A stretch of 64,000 bases of DNA from Vulcanimicrobiota bacterium (GTDB taxonomy: Bacteria; Vulcanimicrobiota; Vulcanimicrobiia; Vulcanimicrobiales; Vulcanimicrobiaceae). Location: NCBI GenBank assembly GCA_027452165.1, contig DAIDGX010000004.1, forward strand, positions 1 through 64,000, read 5' to 3'. The notes beneath the pieces were generated by a model. It was given only the letters and a program-made list of their open reading frames with translations, did not search any database and had not been told where the DNA came from. Numbering within the stretch: the first letter of the stretch is position 1; every line of letters begins with the position of its first letter. The position numbers and the translations under genes were made by a program. Below are positions 11,228 through 19,250 of the stretch, piece after piece.

Positions 11228-11776
11228 CTACATCATGCCCGAGGCGAGCTTTTTACCGTTGATCGACGTGATGGTGAGTGCATGCACGCCACCGCGGTTA
11301 TTGACGTATCCTTCGATCTTCACGCCGGTATTACCGATGACGTCGTACACTTCCGAGGCAATCGGCACCGCGTCTGCTTGACTTACCACCGTGTACGACG
11401 CTCCGCTCGTCGTCAGGAACGTCAGCGGGCTGCCTTGCAGGATACACACCTTCGCACAGAGCGCATGATTGTGTCCATGGTAACCATCCGCGGAATAACA
11501 GTTCGTATCGACGATCTCACCCGTTAGGGCAACCGCCTTCGAACCGGCCGACTTGGTGGGCACGCCGCCCATCAAGAAGGCACCTTTTTTCATCGCCATC
11601 TGCATCGTCGATTTCATATCGCCGTGCGCGAGCATCGCCTTGACCTTTGCATAGGGGATGTCGTTCATCATGCTCGGCCCACCGGGCGAGCCCCCGTCGG
11701 CCAGCGCCGCAACGCCGGAGCCGACGATCACGCTGAGCGCGGCGGCGATCGCCGCTCGCTTCGCAAAAAATGCCAC
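11228..11776 (-). CDS. Secreted Cys/His-rich protein of unknown function
   Basis: A 182-residue protein starting at GTG 11776, chosen because GGAGG lies eight bases upstream; an ATG at 11827 would start upstream of that ribosome binding site. It has a signal peptide (AKRAAIAAALSVIVGSGVAALA) and a C-terminal domain opening LTGEIVDTNCYSADGYHGHN followed by ALCAKVCILQG. Three cysteines and several histidines sit in a compact block that could bind a metal or form a disulfide. The end resembles a small beta-barrel (VKIEGYVNNRGGVHALTI). It is the first gene of the SCO1-TlpA-NrtS-Crp operon, so an extracytoplasmic redox or copper role is likely, but this is inference. Confidence 0.75.
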   Translation of the reverse strand: MAFFAKRAAIAAALSVIVGSGVAALADGGSPGGPSMMNDIPYAKVKAMLAHGDMKSTMQMAMKKGAFLMGGVPTKSAGSKAVALTGEIVDTNCYSADGYHGHNHALCAKVCILQGSPLTFLTTSGASYTVVSQADAVPIASEVYDVIGNTGVKIEGYVNNRGGVHALTITSINGKKLASGMM

Positions 11777-11893
11777 GTACACTACCTCCAAAAAGATGCG
11801 GCAGAACCGCCGCCACGCTTGGAGCATACGCGTGGCCCCGGGGCAGGTCTGTAAGACGGCTCACACACACCCGCCGAAAGCGTACGGGATCGG

Positions 11894-12406
11894 TTAGAGC
11901 TCGTCCGCGGGCGGATCCGGCGCCGTCCACGCGATCAGCGTCGTAGGCAGGATCAGCGGCAGGAAGACCGCTGAGAAAAGGCTCGTAAAGGCGAAGAACG
12001 TGCGGTTGATCGTGAATGCCTTCGCGCAGCCCAGCGGATTCACGAGCACGAGGGTGAAGAGGGCCGCGCCCGCAAGACTGACCGCCACATAGAGCAGCCG
12101 GTATGCGGTACGCATCGCGGCGTCGCGCATCTGCACCAGCCGTTCGTCGAGCACGGCGTCTTCGAGGTTCGGCGCATTGATTGGCGTCCGCGCCATCAGC
12201 TTGGCGAACCCGATGAGCGCGGCCAGCGCGCAGAGTCCGGTCGCGATCCATGTCGCCGTTTGCGCCGCGCCGTGCAGCGGCATGCCGATGCTCCACGCAA
12301 CGATGGCGCCGGCCCAGCCGCCGTAAAGGAGGCTCACCCAGAGGCGCCGCGTGGATTGCACCTCGATCGTCATTGGGATTTCGTTTGCGTAAGACTGTCG
12401 CATCAT
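11894..12406 (-). CDS. Integral membrane protein paired with an Xre regulator
   Basis: The 170-residue protein has four predicted membrane helices (about residues 25-45, 50-68, 103-123 and 140-160). A cytoplasmic stretch between helices 2 and 3 (DAVLDERLVQMRDAAMRTAY) resembles the loop of DUF2178/DUF3796-type proteins, which commonly follow short Xre regulators. Its ATG at 12406 overlaps the regulator's stop as ATGA, so the two are co-translated. The function is unknown; such membrane partners are thought to modulate the regulator or its stimulus. Confidence 0.72.
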   Translation of the reverse strand: MMRQSYANEIPMTIEVQSTRRLWVSLLYGGWAGAIVAWSIGMPLHGAAQTATWIATGLCALAALIGFAKLMARTPINAPNLEDAVLDERLVQMRDAAMRTAYRLLYVAVSLAGAALFTLVLVNPLGCAKAFTINRTFFAFTSLFSAVFLPLILPTTLIAWTAPDPPADEL

Positions 12407-12696
12407 CGTTGTACCCTCGGTTTGTCTGGTGTGGCTCCGTAGAGTTGTTCGCTCATCGGAGTGAATGGAGAACGCGAAAAAATAGCCTCGATCGGCAGAT
12501 CGAAGTATTCGCTTGCGCGGAACGCGAGCTCGAGGCTCGGGTTGTACTCGCCGCGTTCGAGGTAGCCAACCGTCTGGTAGTTGACGCCGAGCGCTTCAGC
12601 GAGTTGCTGGCGGCTGAGGCCGCGCTCGGCACGCAGGACCGCAAGCCGATTGATGATCGGCGGCCGTCCGGAGTCTATGCGTTTTTCACGAGACAT
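12403..12696 (-). CDS. Xre/Cro-type helix-turn-helix regulator
   Basis: A 97-residue DNA-binding protein. Residues 15-70 form a standard HTH_3 domain (LAVLRAERGLSRQQLAEALG, then NYQTVGYLERGEYNPSLELA). I chose ATG 12696; the open frame continues upstream to 12960, but that part crosses the palindrome described below and has a basic, non-coding-like composition. The 28-base imperfect palindrome begins four bases upstream of this start, so the protein probably represses its own transcript. The C-terminal tail (after FSRSPFTPMSEQLYG) is unusually long for the family. Confidence 0.85.
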   Translation of the reverse strand: MSREKRIDSGRPPIINRLAVLRAERGLSRQQLAEALGVNYQTVGYLERGEYNPSLELAFRASEYFDLPIEAIFSRSPFTPMSEQLYGATPDKPRVQR

Positions 12697-12700
12697 GCTT

Positions 12701-12728
12701 CGTATTGTAGTATGAATACAACAATACG
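12701..12728. promoter_or_regulatory. Imperfect palindrome, putative operator of the Xre regulator
   Basis: CGTATTGT (12701-12708) and ACAATACG (12721-12728) are perfect inverted copies, and the inner GTAT (12710-12713) and ATAC (12716-12719) continue the symmetry. Twenty-four of 28 positions are self-complementary. It lies four bases upstream of the regulator's start codon, where binding would block transcription or ribosome entry. This is the usual placement for autorepression by short Xre proteins. Confidence 0.6.
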
Positions 12729-12770
12729 TCAAGCGCTTAGGATATTTTGTCGATATTGAGCCAGGGCGTT

Positions 12771-13682
12771 TTAGGGTTTGTAGGTGTAGCCTTGGAGATA
12801 GGCGGCGCCGGTCGTGCGATCGCTCCAATCCACCCAGATCGTGCCCGTCTTGGGATCGATCGCGGTATTGTGTACGCCCGGCGCAATCTTGATGCGGTCG
12901 AGGAGTTTCGGCGCGGACGTGCCGTCGAACGAAAAGAGCGTGATGCCGCCTCCGGCGCACGCGAGCCAGCCACGCGTCGCATCAAAATCACACTGATCGA
13001 CCCATCCGGGAAGCGTCGTCTTGTACCGTAGCGCACCGGCAGTGCTAAAGACTTCGAGGACGTGATTCTCGCCCGCGACCAATAGATCGCCGTGCGCGGC
13101 GTCGAGTTGCAGGGGATGATTGTTCGTGATGTCGGGCGTTTTGATCAGACGCTCCACTTTAAACGTGGTCGGGCTGATCACCGCGATCTCCGAAGCGCTT
13201 GCGATGTTCTGATAGATCTCGTGCGTCTGCGGATCGATCTGAATGTACTCCGGTTTGTGTCCGGGAAGATGCACGGTTGCGATCTGCTTGAATGTTTTCG
13301 TGTCGATCACGAAGATGCGCGTACCGTCGTCTTCGTCGGCGTAGATGCGGCCGAGCTTTGCATCGTAGGCAATCGCGTCCACATGTCCGTTCACGACGAC
13401 CGTGCGCAGGATCTTCATCGAGACGGGATCGACCTCGCTGATACTGCGCGAGTCGCCGTTGCCCGTGAATACGTACCCGGTTGCCGGATCTACGGCAACA
13501 CCCGCCATCGGTCCGACCGGCACGATGCCGAGCACGTTCCCGGTATCGGCGTCGGCAACGAGCAAACCATTACCGCCGGAGTGCGCGCCGTACACACGAC
13601 CGCGCACCGCATCGATGGTGAGATAGTCGAATCCGCCGCCCGGAGAGACCGGTTGTGCGATGGTAACGGGAACGATGGGCAT
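12771..13682 (-). CDS. YncE-like beta-propeller protein
   Basis: The 303 residues consist of about seven repeats of roughly 40 residues with the YncE/NHL pattern, for example GRVYGAHSGGNGLLVADADT, VAVDPATGYVFTGNGDSRSI and IDPKTGTIWVDWSDR. That predicts a seven-bladed beta-propeller. A good ribosome binding site (GGAGG, seven bases before ATG 13682) fixes the start, so there is no signal peptide even though family members are often secreted. It probably binds a ligand or partner; no catalytic residues are evident. It lies just downstream of an 82-residue conserved gene on the same strand. Confidence 0.8.
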   Translation of the reverse strand: MPIVPVTIAQPVSPGGGFDYLTIDAVRGRVYGAHSGGNGLLVADADTGNVLGIVPVGPMAGVAVDPATGYVFTGNGDSRSISEVDPVSMKILRTVVVNGHVDAIAYDAKLGRIYADEDDGTRIFVIDTKTFKQIATVHLPGHKPEYIQIDPQTHEIYQNIASASEIAVISPTTFKVERLIKTPDITNNHPLQLDAAHGDLLVAGENHVLEVFSTAGALRYKTTLPGWVDQCDFDATRGWLACAGGGITLFSFDGTSAPKLLDRIKIAPGVHNTAIDPKTGTIWVDWSDRTTGAAYLQGYTYKP

Positions 13683-13706
13683 GAACTTACCTCCAGGCGT
13701 CGCGTG

Positions 13707-13955
13707 TTAGACGTCGTCGTGAAATGTGCCGCGTTTTGCAGATCGATCGAGTTCGAGGTCTTCGAGGAAGTAATAGACGATCTTGCGATCTTTGAAGCCG
13801 ACCTTGGCGAGCATACGGCCGCCAATCTCTACGACCTCGTGAATGCTGCCTTCACGCTCGGCGTAGGTGTAGTTGATCGCGGTGTAGTTTGGGTCGTCGG
13901 GCCGCGGGTGCGGGATCGCTTTGACGCCGCGCAGCGGGGTGGCGTGACGGTGCAT
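13707..13955 (-). CDS. Small hypothetical protein
   Basis: Eighty-two residues from ATG 13955. The C-terminal half (EVVEIGGRMLAKVGFKDRKI, then YYFLEDLELD) looks like a compact beta-rich domain with a strong acidic end. No family is recognised. The open frame to 14024 is less likely because it would overlap the divergent carbonic-anhydrase-like gene. An ATG on the other strand (13954) would overlap this start codon, so at most one of the two is real. Confidence 0.6.
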   Translation of the reverse strand: MHRHATPLRGVKAIPHPRPDDPNYTAINYTYAEREGSIHEVVEIGGRMLAKVGFKDRKIVYYFLEDLELDRSAKRGTFHDDV

Positions 13956-14016
13956 GGACGCCCTCTTCGACGCCGACCCACAGGGGTCCCTAAATCGCCC
14001 GGCGCACTCTTTTTGC

Positions 14017-14538
14017 GTGATCATCAGCTACCGCGGCAAGACCCCCAAGATTCACCCATCGGCCTTCATCGCCCCAACCGCCGTGCTCATCGGCGACGTC
14101 GAGGTGGGCGAGGAGTCGAGCATTTGGTTCGGCGCCGTGCTACGCGGCGACAACGGGCCGATCCGCATCGGCAAGCGCACCTCCGTTCAAGATAACGCCG
14201 TCGTTCACGTCGAGGAGCTCACACAGATCGACGACGACGTCACGATCGGCCACGCCGCCGTCATGGAAGACTGCCACGTGAAGTCCGGCGCACTGATCGG
14301 CAGCAATGCGGTCTTGCTCAACGGCAGCGTGGTGGGCAAGGGATCGCTCATCGCCGCCGGCAGCGTCGTTGGGCAAGGGGTCGCGATTCCCGACCACGTG
14401 CTGGCTGCCGGCGTTCCCGCGACGGTCAAGAAACCGATCGAGGGCAACGCGCAGCAGTGGGTCGCGCGAGCAGCCGAAGAGTACGTGCACCTCTCGCGCA
14501 GCTACAAAGCCGAGGGAATCGATGACCAGCATCCGTGA
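14017..14538 (+). CDS. Gamma-carbonic-anhydrase-like hexapeptide-repeat protein
   Basis: A left-handed beta-helix of the YrdA/PaaY group, with hexapeptide repeats such as AFIAPTAVLIGDVEVGEESS and GALIGSNAVLLNGSVVGKGS, and a C-terminal helix (AQQWVARAAEEYVHLSRSY). In zinc-bound family members the pattern is GHxxxxH; here it reads GHAAVMEDCH, so the second ligand position is Glu, not His. Catalytic carbonic anhydrase activity is therefore doubtful. I prefer GTG 14017 (173 residues), because the alternative ATG 13954 collides with the divergent gene's start codon. The 3' end overlaps the next gene by 17 bases. Confidence 0.8.
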   Translation: MIISYRGKTPKIHPSAFIAPTAVLIGDVEVGEESSIWFGAVLRGDNGPIRIGKRTSVQDNAVVHVEELTQIDDDVTIGHAAVMEDCHVKSGALIGSNAVLLNGSVVGKGSLIAAGSVVGQGVAIPDHVLAAGVPATVKKPIEGNAQQWVARAAEEYVHLSRSYKAEGIDDQHP

Positions 14539-14989
14539 CACGGTTGCGCGATTCATCGAGAGCGAAGGCCATCGGGTGGATGCATCTCCCCTCGACGAGG
14601 CCGAAGGCGTAAGCGAATTGCTCTTTCGCACTCGCGGCCAGGTCTTCTCTGTTACGACCTTCGAGAAAAATCCGGGAGCGTTTACCATCTCCACCGCCTA
14701 CGAGATTCCCGACTGGGCTCGCGAGCGCGGGCAGAACGTCGAAACGCTGGCCCGCGTGAACGATGAGTTCCCCGATATCGCGTTCCTGATGGCTCATGAC
14801 GACGGGCTCTTCATCACGACGAGCGACGAGACGCCGGGATCACCGGAGGCCTTTACGCGCACGTTTTGGGAACGCGTCGCGCGCGTGCGCACCGCCGGAG
14901 CCCGCGCCGTCGAGGAGATCGTCGATCGCACCGAGAGCAAAGCAGCAGCGGAGAAGTTCATCAACTCGTTCATGCGAGGCGAGCAGTGA
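14522..14989 (+). CDS. YbjN-like small acidic protein
   Basis: A 155-residue acidic protein of helix-strand-strand character (RDTVARFIESEGHRVDAS, then LLFRTRGQVFSVTTFEK) with a helical tail rich in Ala and Glu. It resembles the YbjN/secretion-chaperone fold, and the next gene is a clearer relative. ATG 14522 is inside the end of the carbonic-anhydrase-like gene, and the stop overlaps the next start as GTGA (14986-14989), so the three genes are translationally linked. The function is unknown; YbjN-type proteins often act as chaperones or regulators. Confidence 0.7.
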   Translation: MTSIRDTVARFIESEGHRVDASPLDEAEGVSELLFRTRGQVFSVTTFEKNPGAFTISTAYEIPDWARERGQNVETLARVNDEFPDIAFLMAHDDGLFITTSDETPGSPEAFTRTFWERVARVRTAGARAVEEIVDRTESKAAAEKFINSFMRGEQ

Positions 14990-15405
14990 GCGACGCATTG
15001 ACGCCGATCGAAGGCGCGCTCGAGGACGAGGGACTCTTCTTCACCCGCGACGACGATGACGACGCGTATCGCGTTGCATTCAAGAGCGAAGGGGACCGGT
15101 ATTTCGTCGTTGCCTATCGCGACGACCCGAACTTCATTATGATCGGGTCGGGCTGGACGCTTCCGGCCGAAGTCGATACGTTCGATGCGCTCGACATCGC
15201 AAACGTCCTCAACGTGCGCAAGAAGTTCGTGAAGACCGCGCTCTGGGAAGAGGAACGCGACGTGCTCTTTACCGTCGAACTGTGCGTGAACTCCGCCGAA
15301 GAAGTACGTCCGAATTTCGGTCGCCTCCTCGACGTGCTACGCGACACAGCCGCGGAGTTCTTCGAAGAGCTGCGCGACGACGAGCCTCAGAACGGCTCGG
15401 AGTGA
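14986..15405 (+). CDS. YbjN-domain protein
   Basis: A 139-residue protein starting at GTG 14986 (GTGA overlap). It shows the YbjN layout: an N-terminal helix (TPIEGALEDEGLFFTRDDDD), strands around YFVVAYRDDPNFIMIGSGW, a central helix (DALDIANVLNVRKKFVKTAL) and a C-terminal helix with RPNFGRLLDVLRD. Proteins of this fold resemble type III secretion chaperones. It sits in a three-gene cotranslated unit with the carbonic-anhydrase-like protein. No catalytic residues are evident. Confidence 0.75.
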   Translation: MSDALTPIEGALEDEGLFFTRDDDDDAYRVAFKSEGDRYFVVAYRDDPNFIMIGSGWTLPAEVDTFDALDIANVLNVRKKFVKTALWEEERDVLFTVELCVNSAEEVRPNFGRLLDVLRDTAAEFFEELRDDEPQNGSE

Positions 15406-15415
15406 CGCTGCGTCG

Positions 15416-16786
15416 CTATGGTTGCGGGTAGTGTGACTCGTCGGCGTAGGGAACGAAGAGCGTGAACTCTTTTTGGAATCGGAGCCGTACCGTTCCGGTT
15501 GGGCCGTTACGATGTTTGGCGATGATGAACTCGGTCACGTCGGGCTCGGGCCCCTCTGGATTGTAGTAGCCGTCGCGATAGAGAAACGCCACCATATCGG
15601 CCTCTTGCTCGAGCGAACCTGAGTCGCGCAGATCGGCGAGCATCGGGCGCTTGTCGTTGCGCGTCTCCACGCCGCGGTTCAACTGCGCAAGCGCGATGAT
15701 CGGTACGCCTAAATCTTTAGCCGTCACCTTGAGCGTGCGGCAAATTTCAGAAAGTTCTTCGTTGCGGTTCACGTTTTTCGTGAGCACGCCCGGGCGCAAC
15801 AACTGAAGATAGTCGATAAAGATCGCCGCGAGGCCCGTCGTCGATTTCAATCGCCGGCCACGACTGCGGACCTCGCTCACCGAGAGGCCGCCGGTGTCGT
15901 CCAAGTAAATCGGCAACTCGTTCAAGCTGCCCATCGCGCGCGAGATGTCTTCCCATTGGTGCGGTTTGATGTTACCACGCCGCATATCGTGCATCGAGAT
16001 GCGCGCTTCGGAGCAGATCAGGCGCTGCACCAACTCGTCATTCGACATTTCGAGCGAGAAAAAGGCGCATGGGGCATTGGCTTCGCGCGATGCGGCAACC
16101 GCCATATTCAGCGCGAACGACGTCTTACCCATGCCGGGCCGCGCCGCGACAATGATGAAATTGCCGGGCTGGAATCCCGTCGTCATCTGATCGATATCGT
16201 GAAAGCCGGCGGTAAGGCCGGTGCGATCGCCCCGCATGTGAAACAGGCGATCGATGTGCTCGAAGGCGTCTTTCATGAGCCGGTTGACGGGCGTAAACGC
16301 GCCGTTAGATTGACGATCGCCGATCGAGTACACGATCTGCTCCGACTGATCCAGCGCCTCGCTGACGTCTTCTTCGCCTTCGTAACCGAGTTGCGTGATT
16401 CGCGTTCCCGCATGGATGAGCGAGCGCAGAACGGATTTCTCGCGCACGATCTCGGCATAGTATTTGGCCGAGCCCGCCGTCTGCACGGTATCCATCAGCG
16501 CATTGATGTACGAGATGCCGCCGACGCGCTCAAGCGCGTCCCGGTTGCGCAGAGCTTCGGCTACCGAAATTTTGTCGAGCGGTTGGCCGCGATCGAAAAG
16601 CTCGAGGAGCACCGCATAGATCGTCTCGTGAACGTGCGCGTAAAAGTCGTTGGCGCGCACGATCTCGCCGACCGTGCCCATGATCTCACGATCGACGAGC
16701 ACCGAACCCAGCACCGCCATCTCGGCCTCCAGGTTGTGCGGCGGGATGCGGTCGATCACGCCGGAGTTCAGGGGCGTAACATTCAT
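15416..16786 (-). CDS. dnaB: Replicative DNA helicase DnaB
   Basis: The 456 residues match DnaB. The N-terminal primase-interaction domain opens IPPHNLEAEMAVLGSVLVDR, then comes a linker and a RecA-like C-terminal domain with Walker A ARPGMGKTSFALNMA, Walker B IFIDYLQLL, and the DSGSLEQEADMVAFLYR and AKHRNGPTGTVRL motifs. It unwinds DNA ahead of the replication fork as a hexamer. It lies two bases downstream of the Lon-type protease gene in the minus-strand block with rplI and rpsR, a conserved neighbourhood for dnaB. ATG 16786 is the only sensible start. Confidence 0.97.
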   Translation of the reverse strand: MNVTPLNSGVIDRIPPHNLEAEMAVLGSVLVDREIMGTVGEIVRANDFYAHVHETIYAVLLELFDRGQPLDKISVAEALRNRDALERVGGISYINALMDTVQTAGSAKYYAEIVREKSVLRSLIHAGTRITQLGYEGEEDVSEALDQSEQIVYSIGDRQSNGAFTPVNRLMKDAFEHIDRLFHMRGDRTGLTAGFHDIDQMTTGFQPGNFIIVAARPGMGKTSFALNMAVAASREANAPCAFFSLEMSNDELVQRLICSEARISMHDMRRGNIKPHQWEDISRAMGSLNELPIYLDDTGGLSVSEVRSRGRRLKSTTGLAAIFIDYLQLLRPGVLTKNVNRNEELSEICRTLKVTAKDLGVPIIALAQLNRGVETRNDKRPMLADLRDSGSLEQEADMVAFLYRDGYYNPEGPEPDVTEFIIAKHRNGPTGTVRLRFQKEFTLFVPYADESHYPQP

Positions 16787-16788
16787 GG

Positions 16789-18762
16789 CTAGGTGCGCCT
16801 GCGACGCGCAGCCTGCGAACGACCTTGCGAACGACGTGTGGATTTCTTGTGGATACGCAGTTCGCGCAGCGCCTGCTCGACCGTCGTCACGGGCGTCACG
16901 TCGAGTCCGGCAAGCTTGGCGTCGATCTCGCGCGCATTCTCCTTGGGGAGCAACATGGCGCGCATGCCCGCTTGGCGCGCCGCGTAGAGCTTCTCCACCA
17001 CGCCGCCGACGGCACGTACCTTGCCTTGGATCGAGAGCTCGCCCGTCACGGCAACGTCCTGCGGCAGCGGCGTCTTGGTGATGGCGGAGTAGAGCGCGAG
17101 GAAGATCGCAAGGCCGGCCGAGGGCCCGTCGATATTTCCACCGCCGACGACGTTGATGTGCACGTCGTAGTCGGCAACGTCGATTCCGGTCTGCGCGCGC
17201 AACACGCTCGCCGCGTTAAAGACCGAATCCTTGGCCATCGATCCTGCGGTGTCGTTGAAACGAATCGTACCCTTCCCGGCTTGCGATGCAGCAAAAGCCA
17301 CCGCTTCGATCTCGATGATGCTGCCCAGATAGTTGTGGACGCCCAAGCCGAACGTCTTGCCGATCTCGCGCGTCGCACGCGCGCGCACGAGCGTATGTTG
17401 CACCAAGCGGCTCGTTTGCACCACCGAGCGCACGTCGTCCTCGGTAATCGTCGTGACGGACGTACCGGTGCCTTTGGGATCGGCGCGATAGAGGGCTTGG
17501 CCGTACGCGTCGGCGACGATCTGCACCGCCTTGCGGCCCTCGATTGTGTATGAGGCGATCAGTTTCGGCACGCCGCGCGCCGCCTTCACGCCCAGGCGTT
17601 TGATCGCGCCCTGCACGATCGAGACCACCTGCGCTTGCGTAAGCGGCTGGAAATAGATCTCGGCGCAGCGCGAACGCACCGCCGGATCAATCTCGGACGG
17701 ATCGCGCGTGGTTGCGCCGATGAGGATGAAGTCTGCTGGAGCGCCCTCGCGGAAAAGCCTTCGCACGTACTCAGGCACGTTCGGTGCGCTCTCATCGTAA
17801 TACGACGACTCAAAGGTCACCTTGCGATCTTCGAGCACTTTCAGCAGACGCGTCTGCAGCATCGCATCCAGTTCGCCGATCTCATCGATGAAGAGCACCC
17901 CGCCGTGGGCGCGCGAAACCAGGCCGATTTTAGGCTCGGGAATACCGGCTTCGGAGAACTCGCGACGGCTGCCCTGATAGATCGGATCGTGCACGCTACC
18001 GAGCAGCGGGTTTGTCGTTTCGCGCGGGTCCCAACGCAGCGTCGTTCCACTCGTCTCAACGAAGGGCGCATCTTTGGCAAACCGCGTGTACGCACGCGAC
18101 TTCGCAAGTTCGAGCACGAGGCGCGCGGCGGTGGTCTTTCCCACGCCGGGCGGGCCGTACAAGAGCACGTGCTGCGGATAGGGCGAACTGATCTTCGCAA
18201 GGAGCGCCTTGATCGCCGCCTCTTGGCCCACGATCTCGCTCAGGCGTTGCGGACGCAATTGCTGCAACGCCGATGCGGCCAAGCTGCGGGCCGAGAGCGC
18301 CTGGAGTTCTTCGAGCTTGGCTTGGGTGGCGGGCGTCTCCGGTCCGGCATCGTCGCGGAGCGCCTCGAGTTTCAAATCCTTGAGGTACTCTTGGTGCCGC
18401 GCGTTCATCTTTTCGGACACCTTACGCTCGATCGCGTCTTCGACGCTCTTCTGCGCAAGGATATCCGCTAGCGCCTCTTCGATCTCGGCAATAGCCTTGC
18501 GCTGTTGCGCGCGTGTTGTAGTACGCTCGAGCGTCGGATCTTCGAAGACCAGACGCGCGAGCGCACACAGACGATCGGGAAGGGCTTGCGAGCGCATCAT
18601 CTTGAGCGCGCTCACCTTGCCGGCACGGAGCACGAGCTTCTCCTGACCGATCGCGCCTGCGAGCATCTCGTAGAGCGCGGAGACGTATCGGTTTAACTCG
18701 TCCTCGACCCCGTACTTACGCCGCAATCGCGACGCGTACGCGTGATCCGTGCCGACAGCCAT
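16789..18762 (-). CDS. Lon-family ATP-dependent protease (LonB/LonC type)
   Basis: A 657-residue AAA+ protease. The first 150 residues are helical and coiled-coil-like, not the classic Lon N domain. AAA+ motifs follow: Walker A LLYGPPGVGKTTAARL, Walker B GVLFIDEIGELD and GATTRDPSEIDPAVRSRCAE. The C-terminal Lon protease domain has the Ser nucleophile in NIDGPSAGLAIFLAL and the Lys in VRAVGGVVEKLYAARQAG, the Ser-Lys dyad. It ends with a basic tail. This resembles the Bacillus/Clostridium LonB and LonC proteins. It degrades misfolded or regulatory proteins in the cytoplasm. Placement between rplI and dnaB is seen in some lineages. Confidence 0.9.
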   Translation of the reverse strand: MAVGTDHAYASRLRRKYGVEDELNRYVSALYEMLAGAIGQEKLVLRAGKVSALKMMRSQALPDRLCALARLVFEDPTLERTTTRAQQRKAIAEIEEALADILAQKSVEDAIERKVSEKMNARHQEYLKDLKLEALRDDAGPETPATQAKLEELQALSARSLAASALQQLRPQRLSEIVGQEAAIKALLAKISSPYPQHVLLYGPPGVGKTTAARLVLELAKSRAYTRFAKDAPFVETSGTTLRWDPRETTNPLLGSVHDPIYQGSRREFSEAGIPEPKIGLVSRAHGGVLFIDEIGELDAMLQTRLLKVLEDRKVTFESSYYDESAPNVPEYVRRLFREGAPADFILIGATTRDPSEIDPAVRSRCAEIYFQPLTQAQVVSIVQGAIKRLGVKAARGVPKLIASYTIEGRKAVQIVADAYGQALYRADPKGTGTSVTTITEDDVRSVVQTSRLVQHTLVRARATREIGKTFGLGVHNYLGSIIEIEAVAFAASQAGKGTIRFNDTAGSMAKDSVFNAASVLRAQTGIDVADYDVHINVVGGGNIDGPSAGLAIFLALYSAITKTPLPQDVAVTGELSIQGKVRAVGGVVEKLYAARQAGMRAMLLPKENAREIDAKLAGLDVTPVTTVEQALRELRIHKKSTRRSQGRSQAARRRRT

Positions 18763-18776
18763 ATCGACGCTCCGCT

Positions 18777-19223
18777 TTACGCGGCGACGACGCTGATCGT
18801 CGCTTTCGCGACGACGTTTTTGTGGAGCTTGATCTCCACCGGATAGGATCCCAGAGCTTTGATCTGGCTCTTGATTTCGATTTTGTGCTTATCAACGGCG
18901 ACGTCGAGCGCGACGTGAATCGCGTCGGCAACGTCGGCATTCGTGATCGCTCCAAAGAGCTTGCCGTTACCGCCCGCCTTGACTTTGACGGAGAGCGGCG
19001 ACTGCTCGATCTTGGACGCAAGTTCTTGGGCGTCGGCGAGGTGCTGCGCTTCGCGCTTCTCTTGAGCGCGCTTCTGATCCGCGTGCGCAGCGAGTGCACC
19101 TTTGTTCGCCTCGGACGCCAGGTTACGCGGCAACAGGAAGTTGCGGCCGTAACCCTCGGCGACCTCGACGACATCGCCCTTCTTGCCGAGCGCTTTGACA
19201 TCGCTCAGAAGAATGACTTTCAT
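18777..19223 (-). CDS. rplI: 50S ribosomal protein L9
   Basis: The 148-residue sequence has the L9 N-terminal signature MKVILLSDVKALGKKGDVVE followed by GYGRNFLLPRNLA, a long connecting helix, and the C-terminal 23S-binding domain (VKAGGNGKLFGAITNADVAD). It is the standard length. It is 27 bases downstream of rpsR and 14 bases upstream of the Lon-type gene. ATG 19223 is supported by the conserved N-terminus. Confidence 0.97.
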   Translation of the reverse strand: MKVILLSDVKALGKKGDVVEVAEGYGRNFLLPRNLASEANKGALAAHADQKRAQEKREAQHLADAQELASKIEQSPLSVKVKAGGNGKLFGAITNADVADAIHVALDVAVDKHKIEIKSQIKALGSYPVEIKLHKNVVAKATISVVAA

Positions 19224-19250
19224 GTGGAACTCCGCTTGGTGGTGGGTTGG

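Noticed and set aside
13954-14016. ATG 13954 as the start of the gamma-carbonic-anhydrase-like gene
   Set aside because: It shares bases with the start codon of the divergent small gene; GTG 14017 gives a conserved-length protein.
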